A DNA stretch of 21,317 bases from MTP4 sp9310u (GTDB lineage: Archaea; Halobacteriota; Methanosarcinia; Methanosarcinales; Methanosarcinaceae), in the NCBI GenBank assembly GCA_030627005.1, contig DAOUSW010000056.1, positions 1-21,317 of the forward strand. Reading direction: 5' to 3'. Below the pieces are notes generated by a model. The model saw only the letters and a list, made by a program, of their open reading frames with translations, did no database searches and was not told the origin of the DNA. This document shows positions 15,002-21,317 of the stretch, piece by piece. A program made the translations under genes and the position numbers. Position 1 is the stretch's first letter. Every line of letters begins with the position of its first letter.

Positions 15002-15374
15002 TCCTTGTAATAAAATAGACTGGCTAAAATATTTGTTTTTGTATAGAGATAGCTTAATTGTTATAAATTAAATATTATCATTTTGTATATATCTTTGTTG
15101 GTATAATCTGCAAAAAACTCTAATGTTAATATATATTTTTCGAATTGTGACGAACAAAACGGAAGTAAAAAAGTAAAAAAGCTGTAAGGACAAAAGTCCA
15201 TTAAAATGCAGGAGCGAAGCAGAGGGTAAGCCGAAAAAGAAAGCAGGAATTTTTTCTTTTTACTTCTTTTCTTTTTAGTTTTTTTTCTTTTTTCCCTTTC
15301 TTTCTTATATATTTTTTCTTTCTCGGTTTTCTCTTCTTTTCTCTTCTTTTCTCTGTTTTTCTCTTTCCTTTTGT
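15002..15374. promoter_or_regulatory. Upstream region of pylT and pyrimidine-rich tract
   Basis: 373 bp without a gene. Next to pylT, minus-strand AAATATTTTA (15035-15026) and AATTTATAAC (15069-15060) are TATA candidates. A small hairpin ggac-aaaa-gtcc lies at 15188-15199. From about 15250 to 15375 the plus strand is almost all T and C (minus strand almost all A and G), broken by few purines. It is the wrong strand to be a U-tract terminator for the minus-strand gene ending at 15375. Confidence 0.45.
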
Positions 15375-15761
15375 TCAGGCCTGATTATAAAGCCCGAGGG
15401 TGATAAGTGTCAGGGAAGTAGCGTTTACATCGTCTTCTTTGTTTCCCCAGGCCCCGCTCTCGTGGACATTTTTGAGGAGCCAGCGGATAGAATCTTCAAT
15501 TTCATTTTTGAAACCTGCAAGGACCAGAGCCTGAATTGCCAGGTTGCTGGTGGATATATGCTCCCAGCCGCCGTCGGGTTCTCTCTTTGAAAGGATCCAC
15601 TCCGCACGTTCCCGGAGAAAATCCCGGAACTCTATGCTTTTTGCCAGGGTGTCTTGCTTTTGCAGGGCTGTGATGATCAGGGAGGTGGTGCCCACCTGTT
15701 CCCAGGCAGGGCCGTAGTTTTCGTACAGCCAGCGGCATCCTTCGCGGTCTTTTACCTCCAT
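15375..15761 (-). pseudogene. C-terminal fragment of a prenyltransferase/terpene-cyclase repeat protein
   Basis: About 128 residues from MEVKDREG (136 from GTG 15785), with alpha/alpha-toroid repeats of the squalene-cyclase/prenyltransferase type: GTTSLIITALQK, REPDGGWEHISTSNLAIQAL and ESGAWGNKEDDVNATSLTLI, the last two like QW motifs. Proteins of this type are normally several hundred residues with many repeats, and this frame begins in mid-repeat (REGCRWLYENYGPAWEQVG). Upstream of about 15760 the frame is only the antisense of the radical SAM N-terminus, then meets TGA at 15830-15828. No Shine-Dalgarno precedes either start. I read it as a 5'-truncated remnant; a short functional protein is less likely. 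Stop is TGA. Confidence 0.6.
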
Positions 15762-16741
15762 GTCCGCAAATCGTATACGGACCACTTCTTTCCCGAAGGC
15801 TTGGAAGGTCTCTCGGAGTCGATGTGATCAAAAACACCGGCTTGAAAAAGAACTGCAACTACGACTGCATCTACTGCCAGCTCGGGCATGTGGAAAAGAA
15901 GCTTAGAGGGCCGGAAGCTGTGCAGGGAGGGGTAACCCCCGGGGAAGTTGTCGAAAGCCTTCAAAACTTCCATAAGAATGTCGAGGATCTGGACTACATC
16001 ACTTTTTCCGGCACATGTGAACCGAGCCTTAACCTGAGGCTTGGGGAAATCATCCGGGAAATCAGGAAAGTAAGCGAAATTCCGGTCTGCGTTATTACGA
16101 ATTCTTCCCTTGCCGGAAGGCCCGATGTCCGGGAAAACCTTGCCGAAGCCGATCTTGTGGTGGCAACCTTTGTCTCCGGAAACGAAGCCACCTGGAAGAA
16201 AATTCACAGGCCTGCCCCGGAGATCAAACTTGAGGAGGTCATCGAAGGGCTCCGGGAACTTGCGGAACTGGAGTCCGGGCCAAAACTTGCCCTCGAAGTC
16301 ATGCTACTCGAAAGTGCCAACGGCAGCCCCCTGAACAGTACGGATGAGGAAGTCGAAGGCCTGATTGAAGCGATAAAGTACATTGCCCCCGATGAAATCG
16401 AAATCCTTACCGTCAGCCGCCCGCCCGCGGAAGCTTATGTTGTCCCTGTCCCGGAAGAGAGGCTCAGGGAGATTGCGGAAAGGTCTGTGTCAGAGTTCGG
16501 GAAGGAAAAAGTCAGGCTTGTCCTGAAAGGCCTGAAGAAAGCTCGTTCAAAGGTCAGGCATCAGAATCCTGAAGAGGAAGTCTATGCTTTGCTCCTCAGA
16601 AGGCCCTGCACTTTTGAGCAGGTGGAAAAAGCCCTTGATATCGAGCCTCAGGTATTGCGCCCGATTCTGGAAACGCTGCTCATGGCCAAAAAAATAGTTG
16701 AAGTCGGCTCTTCCGGTGAAGAGTACTATAAATCAAGTTAA
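15760..16741 (+). CDS. Radical SAM protein with N-terminal frame problem
   Basis: Radical SAM domain with CX3CX2C in LKKNCNYDCIYCQLGHVEKK, followed by ITFSGTCEPSLN and NSSLAGRPDV, a COG0731-like Fe-S oxidoreductase family; a C-terminal winged-helix-like part follows (VYALLLRRPCTFEQVEKALD). Substrate unknown. The only in-frame start is GTG 15824, but conserved N-terminal sequence IVYGPLLSRRLGRSLGVDV is in frame upstream to 15770, so GTG cuts into the domain. No ATG, GTG or TTG is in frame between the upstream stop (15674) and 15823. ATG 15760 followed by TCC GCA would join that sequence if one A of 15768-15770 were removed, giving MSAIVYGPLLSRR. So a 1-nt insertion, sequencing error, or lost start is likely. 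Stop TAA lies in a tandem repeat. Confidence 0.75.
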
Positions 16742-16796
16742 AAATGTCAAGTTAAATATGTTAAGTTAAAAACGTCAAGTTAAAATGTCAAGTTAA
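16733..16796. repeat. 14-bp tandem repeat duplicating the radical SAM gene's stop, five copies
   Basis: tcaagttaa (ttaagttaa in the third copy) occurs at 16733, 16747, 16761, 16775 and 16788, period 14 (last 13). The first copy holds the gene's last codons and TAA. Confidence 0.9.
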
Positions 16797-16827
16797 AAAA
16801 TACCTCATTTTTGAAACCCGGTCCATG

Positions 16828-16860
16828 AAAAAAATGTGTGTAAAAAAATATGTGTAAAAA
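16828..16860 (-). terminator. Oligo-U terminator region of ferritin
   Basis: On the minus strand, downstream of the ferritin stop, three T-runs (5, 7 and 7 nt; 16860-16856, 16848-16842, 16834-16828) alternate with ACACA-like spacers. Archaeal transcription commonly ends at such U-tracts. Confidence 0.5.
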
Positions 16861-16868
16861 TGAAGGGG

Positions 16869-17360
16869 TTAATGCCCCCTCTTTCCGAGATCGCTGTCAA
16901 TAACGAGCAGGGCTGCCCCGTCCTCTCCTGCAAGTTTCAACTTTGCAATGATGGCGTTGTCGTTAGCTTCTTCTTCGACCTGCTCTTCCACAAACCACTG
17001 CAGGAAGATGCTTGTGGCATAGTCCTTTTCGGCTACTGCCAGTTCGAGGAGTTCCCGGATTGAGCGGGTGATGAACTGTTCGTGGGCAAGGGTTTTTTCA
17101 AACATTTCCAGAAGCGTCCCGAACTCCGTGGGCGGTTTTTCAATTGCTTCCAGTTCTACACGGGCCCCCTGTTCAACGAGGTATTTGTAGATCTTGCCCG
17201 CATGTTCCGTTTCTTCTCCGTACTGGACTTTGAACCAGTTTGCAAAACCGGCAAGCCCTTTGTATGAACAGTACGCGGACATTGCCAGGTACAGGTATGC
17301 AGAATATATTTCTTTGTTAATCTGTTCGTTCAGTGCTTTTTGCATCTTCTCATTCAGCAT
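16869..17360 (-). CDS. ftn: Ferritin (iron storage, ferroxidase)
   Basis: 163-aa four-helix-bundle ferritin that oxidises Fe(II) and stores iron in a 24-subunit cage. The ferroxidase residues fall at the same numbers as in E. coli FtnA: E17 (NKEIYSAY), E50 and H53 (GEETEHAGK), E94 (AHEQFI), Q127 and E130 (EEQVEEE). The C-terminus is short, and no heme-binding Met typical of bacterioferritin is evident. ATG 17360 has GGGGG about 7 nt upstream. It lies 100 nt after a universal stress protein gene on the same strand, with a 13-bp tandem repeat between, and may be the end of a stress-response unit. Stop is TAA. Confidence 0.95.
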   Translation of the reverse strand: MLNEKMQKALNEQINKEIYSAYLYLAMSAYCSYKGLAGFANWFKVQYGEETEHAGKIYKYLVEQGARVELEAIEKPPTEFGTLLEMFEKTLAHEQFITRSIRELLELAVAEKDYATSIFLQWFVEEQVEEEANDNAIIAKLKLAGEDGAALLVIDSDLGKRGH

Positions 17361-17380
17361 TGGTTTTTCCCCCTCATTTT

Positions 17381-17419
17381 ACTCCGTTACTTTACTCCGT
17401 CACTTTACCCCGTTACTTT
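17381..17419. repeat. 13-bp tandem repeat, three copies
   Basis: actccgttacttt at 17381, actccgtcacttt at 17394 and accccgttacttt at 17407. It lies between the ferritin start and the end of the preceding usp gene. Confidence 0.9.
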
Positions 17420-17460
17420 ATTTGCAGATCCGGAAAATGGACATTTTAAGGTAAAAGACT

Positions 17461-17898
17461 TTAGGGACAGGGCTCACGCACAACAAGCACCTCGGCTTTT
17501 GCGTTTCTTACGACCTTTTCCGTAACTCCTCCCATGAGAAAGCGGTCAATCCCCGTTTTTCCCCTCGTCCCCATAACTATCATATCAACGTCATTTTTTT
17601 CCGCAAAATTCAGGATCTCCTGGGCGGGGTATCCCTGCAGCAGGACTGTATTTACCGTAACCCCTGCCGCGTTTCCCATTTCCTCGATCTCTGCGGTTGC
17701 CTCGCTCCCTTCTTTTCCGATTTCCCAGTCGTAGCTTTCGGGCATAAGAGGAGAACAGCAGGAAGTGGCTGCAACGTATAAGGCGTAGACCTCCGCCCCG
17801 GTCCGTGCTGCGATTTCAATTCCCGAACAGGCTGCGCTTTTTGCGTTTTGTGAGCCGTCGGTTGCGACCAGGATTTTCCTGTAGGGTCTTCGTTTCGT
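17461..17898 (-). CDS. Universal stress protein (first copy), no standard start codon
   Basis: UspA-fold protein, about 145 aa if begun at ACG 17898: (M)KRRPYRKILVATDGSQNAKS, beta-strand/P-loop-like start, then VDMIVMGTRGKTGIDRFLMG at the nucleotide-binding site. The usual G-x2-G-x9-G-S/T has Gly in place of the last Ser. The first ATG in frame (17745) would delete half the domain, including the ATDGS start, so it is not credible. The frame is open to a stop 9 nt upstream of the ACG, with no ATG, GTG or TTG; GGGGGG (17911-17906) sits 7 nt before the ACG, where ATG is expected. Either ACG initiates or an ATG-to-ACG change silenced the gene. Third of three usp genes on this strand, 56 nt after the previous one. 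Stop is TAA. Confidence 0.8.
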   Translation of the reverse strand, partial: TKRRPYRKILVATDGSQNAKSAACSGIEIAARTGAEVYALYVAATSCCSPLMPESYDWEIGKEGSEATAEIEEMGNAAGVTVNTVLLQGYPAQEILNFAEKNDVDMIVMGTRGKTGIDRFLMGGVTEKVVRNAKAEVLVVREPCP

Positions 17899-17954
17899 AA
17901 GTTATCCCCCCGTTTATTTCCGTAACTTTTCCCCGGCTTCTCGTCCCTGCTTTT

Positions 17955-18407
17955 TCAGGTGCCTTTCCTGCGCACGACAAGTACCGGGACCTTTGCGTTC
18001 CTTACGACTTTTTCGGACACGCTCCCAAGCATGAAGCGTTCGATATCTGTTTTACCGAGTGAACCCATAACAATCATATCTATGTCCTGTTCTTCTGCAA
18101 AACTCAGGATTTTTTCAGCCGGATTCCCTTCAAAGGTTACGAATTCAACCTCAATCCCTACCGATTCCGCAGCTTCTTCCACTGCAACGGTTGCTTCAAG
18201 CCCCAGGGTCTTAAACTGCTCATCCATCATTTTTTTCCACCTGGCATCTCTCGCAGCCAGAGAATTTACAGTTGTATCCACAACATAGAGAGCATAGACC
18301 TTTGCATGGGTTAACCTTGCAATTTCCATTCCTGCTCTTATCGCCTGTCTGGCATTTTCCGAGCCGTCAGTAGTAATCAGGATTTTTTTGTAATAGTCGC
18401 TTTCCAT
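17955..18407 (-). CDS. Universal stress protein (second copy)
   Basis: 150-aa cytoplasmic UspA-fold protein. The N-terminus YYKKILITTDGSENARQAI and the C-terminal ATP-type motif G-x2-G-x9-G-S (IVMGSLGKTDIERFMLGSVSEK) are intact, so nucleotide binding is likely. The C-terminal strand is VPVLVVRRKG. ATG 18407 is preceded by GGAGGGGG. It is the middle of a tandem usp array, 83 nt after the upstream copy. It looks closer to the 18491 copy (shared LGSVSEKV and VPVLVVR) than to the 17461 copy. The exact stress signal is not inferable. Stop is TGA. Confidence 0.95.
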   Translation of the reverse strand: MESDYYKKILITTDGSENARQAIRAGMEIARLTHAKVYALYVVDTTVNSLAARDARWKKMMDEQFKTLGLEATVAVEEAAESVGIEVEFVTFEGNPAEKILSFAEEQDIDMIVMGSLGKTDIERFMLGSVSEKVVRNAKVPVLVVRRKGT

Positions 18408-18490
18408 ACTCTTTTCCCCCTCCGGTTTATTACAGCTGGATTTTTGATCTGCCGTTCCTTCAAGTTTCTTCTTTTCAGGGTTCCGCTTTT

Positions 18491-18943
18491 TCAGGCCCCT
18501 TTTCCACGTACAACAAGTACCGGGACCTTTGAGTTCCTGATAACTTTTTCGGACACGCTGCCAATCAGGAAGCGTTCGATCCCGCTTTTTCCGAGTGAAC
18601 CCAGGACTACCAGGTCTACCTCGTTCCTTTCCGCAAAATTGATGATTTCTTCTGCGGGATGCCCTTCAAGCAGCACGGCTTCCACCTCAACCCCTGCCTC
18701 TTTTGCCTTTTCTTCCACATATGAGGTGGCTTCCTCCCCCAGTTCCCTGAACTGGGTGTACATGGCTTCTTCCCACCTGGGATCTTTCGGAACTGAGGAA
18801 TAAGTGGAGGTATCGATGACGTATGCCGTATGAACCTTTGCCCCGCTCATATTTGCGATCTCAATCCCGGCATCAGCTGCTTTTTTTGCTCCCCCCGAAC
18901 CGTCTGTTGCAATCAGGATTTTTTTGTAAATTTTTCTCTCCAT
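18491..18943 (-). CDS. Universal stress protein (third copy, promoter-proximal)
   Basis: 150-aa UspA-fold protein: MERKIYKKILIATDGSGGAK at the N-terminus and LVVLGSLGKSGIERFLIGSVSEK as the nucleotide site, then VPVLVVRGKG. The frame extends to a TTG at 18958, but ATG 18943 is chosen because GAGGGATCA lies at proper distance just upstream. It is the first gene of the minus-strand group usp-usp-usp-ferritin, and the sequence between it and the divergent gene at 19209 must hold the promoter. Stop is TGA. Confidence 0.95.
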   Translation of the reverse strand: MERKIYKKILIATDGSGGAKKAADAGIEIANMSGAKVHTAYVIDTSTYSSVPKDPRWEEAMYTQFRELGEEATSYVEEKAKEAGVEVEAVLLEGHPAEEIINFAERNEVDLVVLGSLGKSGIERFLIGSVSEKVIRNSKVPVLVVRGKGA

Positions 18944-18969
18944 TATCTGATCCCTCAATGAATTTTTAG

Positions 18970-19038
18970 CCCTTTTCTAAGCCTTTTTTAAACCCTTTTC
19001 TAAGCCTTTTTTAAACCCTTTTCTAAGCCTTTTTTAAA
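18970..19038. repeat. 23-bp tandem repeat, three copies plus a decayed tail
   Basis: cccttttctaagccttttttaaa begins at 18970, 18993 and 19016; from 19039 the pattern decays into ccctttttttaatcc-type runs to about 19085. It lies between the divergent usp array and the 19209 gene, directly upstream of the usp start. Confidence 0.92.
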
Positions 19039-19208
19039 CCCTTTTTTTAATCCTTTTTTTTAATCCCTTTTTTAATCCCCTCATTTAAATATTGATGCAT
19101 CCATATTAATAATTTTCATCCAATAATTTCCCGGTGCAGAGCAACATACGAATTTCGGCAAAAGTAACATATACTTCTTATTTCTATTTTTAAAGAGGAG
19201 GATAGATT

Positions 19209-20198
19209 TTGGGTAAAAAGGGAATCAAATCACTCGGAACCCGGTCGTTCAAGATCCTTATTATTATGTCCATTCTCCTGGCTTTCACCTCCGGGAGCGG
19301 TTGTCTCCGGAGTTTTGAAGAAGAAAGTTACTACAATATAAGGGATATGGACATCTCTGCAGATCGTGTAGGGACTGCTTTTGTGGACCTTAACGTCACG
19401 ACTTACGTTGAAAAATATCATGGGGATACGGAGAAAAACACTTCTCTCCTTCTCAAGGCTTACAGCAGGGAGAGCGGACTCCTTGAGGTGCAGCAGGAAG
19501 TGGAACTCGGGGCATTTGAAAACGGGGAAACAAAAGCTGTAAGCCAGGCCCTGAGCCTTCCGAAAACAGGGGGATACGAGATCCGTTCCGTCCTGTTTGA
19601 AGAAAAAACCCGAAAGGGAAGCGGGGAAATCAAAGTTTACAACCTGGACGCCCTGCCCGCCGACCTGGAGGACATAGGGCTTGAGATTTCCGAAATGGAC
19701 TTTCAGGTAAGGAAGGTCGAAAACGGAAAAGTCCTGATTGAAAACGACATCTACCTGACAAATGAGGGCAGGGATACCAGCCAGGACTTCCGGATGCTTG
19801 TCAGGGTCCGGGAGCTGGACGCCGGGCTCCTGGCCGATAAGGTCTGGGCCGGGACCGGAAAAATCAGGCCCCAGACAACAGTCATCAGGAGTGTCAACCT
19901 TACAATGCCCGACCAGTACAACTACGCAGTCGAAGTCCTGATCTGGAACAACGACACCATTGTCAAGCGCGGAGAAGACTACATTCAGCTCAGCCCGGAA
20001 ATAAAGATCAAGGACGAGACCAAAACGGCAGTCCGGAAGATCGAGACAAGCGATTTCGAAAGCAGTGAAGAGAGGGAGCCGATCCCTGAAGAGGAATACC
20101 CTGTAGAAGAAGAAGCCACTCCAGGATTTGGCATGTTCTTTTCTGCAGTTCTGATGTGCTCTGCAGTGCTTTTCAGGTCCAGGAGGTGGTTTAGATGA
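19209..20198 (+). CDS. Surface lipoprotein-like protein with PGF-CTERM-type C-terminus
   Basis: 329 aa. The N-terminal signal (about 12-31, FKILIIMSILLAFTSGSG) ends in a lipobox-like SGSG-C32. The extracellular part (about 33-285) is beta-rich, with repeated N-x-T/S glycosylation sites (VNVTTY-like, KNTSLL, NLTMP, NNDT). An acidic Glu/Pro stretch (SSEEREPIPEEEYPVEEE) then leads to TPGFGMFFSAVLMCSAVLF and RSRRWFR. That is a PGF motif, membrane helix and basic tail, as in archaeosortase substrates. It resembles Methanosarcina DUF7490-type proteins from memory; function unknown. The start is TTG 19209 with GGAGG at 19197-19201, 7 nt spacing; no better ATG fits the signal. The stop overlaps the next ATG (ATGA), so the two are coupled. 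Confidence 0.8.
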   Translation: MGKKGIKSLGTRSFKILIIMSILLAFTSGSGCLRSFEEESYYNIRDMDISADRVGTAFVDLNVTTYVEKYHGDTEKNTSLLLKAYSRESGLLEVQQEVELGAFENGETKAVSQALSLPKTGGYEIRSVLFEEKTRKGSGEIKVYNLDALPADLEDIGLEISEMDFQVRKVENGKVLIENDIYLTNEGRDTSQDFRMLVRVRELDAGLLADKVWAGTGKIRPQTTVIRSVNLTMPDQYNYAVEVLIWNNDTIVKRGEDYIQLSPEIKIKDETKTAVRKIETSDFESSEEREPIPEEEYPVEEEATPGFGMFFSAVLMCSAVLFRSRRWFR

Positions 20199-20461
20199 AT
20201 GAGACCGAAGACATTAAGGCAGGAATGTCCGGGAGAAAAGAGGAAAAAACCTCAGACCTGGGGGATAACTTCAAAAAAGGAGTGTTTCTGATTGCCATGC
20301 TGCTCCTGTTCGTGGCAACTTTCCAGCTCTACTTCTCTATCGAACGGATAATTGAGATGTGGTTCGAGCGCCAGTACGTCCCTATTTTCAGGGCAGTGTA
20401 TAACTTTTTAGTCCTGGTCGTAAGCCTGTACATCATCAGGCTTTACATCCTGAAGCGCTGA
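20195..20461 (+). CDS. Small two-helix membrane protein
   Basis: 88 aa, family not recognised. Charged, probably cytoplasmic N-terminus (1-28), TM1 about 29-47 (GVFLIAMLLLFVATFQLYF), a short loop with ERQYVP, TM2 about 67-85 (AVYNFLVLVVSLYIIRLYIL), ending LKR. It overlaps the preceding surface-protein gene by 4 nt (ATGA), implying translational coupling and possibly a partner role in the membrane. Shine-Dalgarno AGGAGGTGG lies inside the upstream gene. The last six codons plus stop are repeated immediately downstream. Confidence 0.8.
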   Translation: MNETEDIKAGMSGRKEEKTSDLGDNFKKGVFLIAMLLLFVATFQLYFSIERIIEMWFERQYVPIFRAVYNFLVLVVSLYIIRLYILKR

Positions 20462-20482
20462 GTGTATATCCTGAAATGCTGA
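20441..20482 (+). repeat. 21-bp duplication of the gene end including the stop codon
   Basis: 20441-20461 encodes LYILKR-stop; 20462-20482 encodes VYILKC-stop in the same frame. The two copies differ at 5 of 21 positions. Confidence 0.85.
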
Positions 20483-20526
20483 ATTCGTAAAAAGAATTGA
20501 AAACAAGGCTGGATGGGACCTGAATT

Positions 20527-21186
20527 TCAGGCCTCTTCAAGCATTTTTTTTACGGTTTCAAGCACCAGGATTGCATCTTCCCTTTTTACGTCAACTTCTT
20601 CGTTTTTGCAAAAATCGAGCAGGAGATCTCTTTTTTCTTCCGGAATCAGGCCCTTTTTTACCCCTTCTTTTACAAGTCCGAGATAACTCCGGTCAGGGTA
20701 GTAAGTATTGATTGCAAGTTCGAGGAGGGAATCGTGCTCTTCTCCGGTGACCAGCCCTGCGGCAAGGGCCGCTTTCAGGGTTTCCCTCATATTGACCAGG
20801 GGTACGGAAATGGATTCGAAGGTATCGGGGTTTGTGCTGACAGCCACCTCGTCGTCGGACTCGATCACGCCGTCCCTGTACCAGCCGTAGATTTTTCCGA
20901 CTCCTATCATTCCGTGAGCATCCAGTTCCGAAGCTCTGAGGGCTCCCATGCTCGAGCCGCCCACAACCTTTATCCCGGCGTCCAGGGCGGCTATTATCTC
21001 CCGGTGCCCTACTGCTGCCCGGTCAAAGAAGATCCCGTCAATAATCCCGATGACTCCGTATCCCTTCTGGATAAATTTCTCAAGCTGGAACCTCTTCACA
21101 GGGGGCTGATAGTTCCCCTTGAGGATTTTCCTTGCTTCCTCATGGGAGATGCTTGAGCCGGCAAAGATAACTGCTTTTGTTTTCAT
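20527..21186 (-). CDS. tfuA: TfuA-like protein (YcaO partner, MCR thioamidation)
   Basis: 219 aa with the TfuA core: MKTKAVIFAGSSISHEEA, VIGIIDGIFFDRAAVGHREI, VVGGSSMGALRASELDAHGM and VGKIYGWYRDGVIESDDEVA. In methanogens TfuA works with YcaO to form the thioglycine of methyl-CoM reductase McrA. In M. acetivorans tfuA sits beside ycaO, so ycaO is expected just past the right edge; it is not in the window. ATG 21186 is preceded by GGGACGGAC, a modest ribosome site. The upstream 100 bp is a 15-bp tandem repeat. It converges with the 19209-20461 pair, 65 nt apart. Stop is TGA. Confidence 0.9.
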   Translation of the reverse strand: MKTKAVIFAGSSISHEEARKILKGNYQPPVKRFQLEKFIQKGYGVIGIIDGIFFDRAAVGHREIIAALDAGIKVVGGSSMGALRASELDAHGMIGVGKIYGWYRDGVIESDDEVAVSTNPDTFESISVPLVNMRETLKAALAAGLVTGEEHDSLLELAINTYYPDRSYLGLVKEGVKKGLIPEEKRDLLLDFCKNEEVDVKREDAILVLETVKKMLEEA

Positions 21187-21213
21187 GTCCGTCCCTTGGC
21201 CTGGTTTCTTCCA

Positions 21214-21317
21214 CAGCTTACTTATCTACAGCTTACTTATCTACAGCTTACTTATCTACAGCTTACTTATCTACAGCTTACTCATCTACAGCTTACTTAT
21301 CTACAGCTTACTTATCT
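21214..21317. repeat. 15-bp tandem repeat, seven copies, running off the window
   Basis: cagcttacttatcta starts at 21214, 21229, 21244, 21259, 21274, 21289 and 21304; one copy has ctcatcta. The period is exact. It sits directly upstream of tfuA and may continue past 21317. The period is a multiple of three, so it could also be the 3' end of a gene or a ycaO-tfuA spacer. Confidence 0.95.

Overview
The window is archaeal chromosome from a Methanosarcina-type methylotrophic methanogen. Evidence: a monomethylamine methyltransferase gene with an in-frame UAG, a complete pyrrolysine cassette (tRNA-Pyl, synthetase and three biosynthetic enzymes), purine-rich Shine-Dalgarno sites, TATA-like A+T boxes and long A+T-rich leaders. 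The genus is secure from protein similarity recalled from memory. The species is not: the pyrrolysyl-tRNA synthetase carries a 518-aa repeat-expanded form, longer than the roughly 440-455 aa forms I know from M. acetivorans and M. mazei.

Layout. 1-6750 is the methylamine module: mtmC-mtmB (minus strand, UAG codon at 782-784), then mtbA on its own unit (minus, ending in a hairpin/U-tract terminator), and the divergent activator ramA (plus). 6927-8902 is a two-part gene split by a -1 frameshift: an unknown N-terminal domain followed by zinc-finger, coiled-coil and FGE-sulfatase-fold domains. 8986-9369 is a lone winged-helix regulator. 9883-15001 is the minus-strand pyl cluster in the order pylT, pylS, pylB, pylC, pylD. 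15375-16741 holds a truncated prenyltransferase/terpene-cyclase-repeat fragment head-to-head with a radical SAM gene whose own 5' end is damaged. 16869-18943 is a minus-strand stress group: three universal stress proteins, then ferritin. 19209-20461 is a two-gene membrane/surface pair. 20527-21186 is tfuA, likely partner of a ycaO gene beyond the right edge.

How it fits together. MtmB, through its pyrrolysine at residue 202, moves the methyl group of monomethylamine to the cobalt of MtmC; MtbA passes it to coenzyme M; RamA reductively reactivates corrinoid proteins oxidised to Co(II). PylB, PylC and PylD make pyrrolysine from lysine, PylS loads it on tRNA-Pyl, and that tRNA reads the UAG in mtmB. 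TfuA belongs to the machinery that thioamidates methyl-coenzyme M reductase, which consumes the methyl-CoM product.

Most unusual points: pylB itself ends in UAG, the only UAG stop seen in the window, one base before the pylC start, which could make Pyl supply feed back on translation of its own pathway. Three genes have their stop codon tandemly duplicated by short repeats. At least seven other tandem-repeat tracts occur, including one inside pylS. Several genes show decay or sequencing-level damage (6927-8902, 15760 junction, ACG start at 17898).
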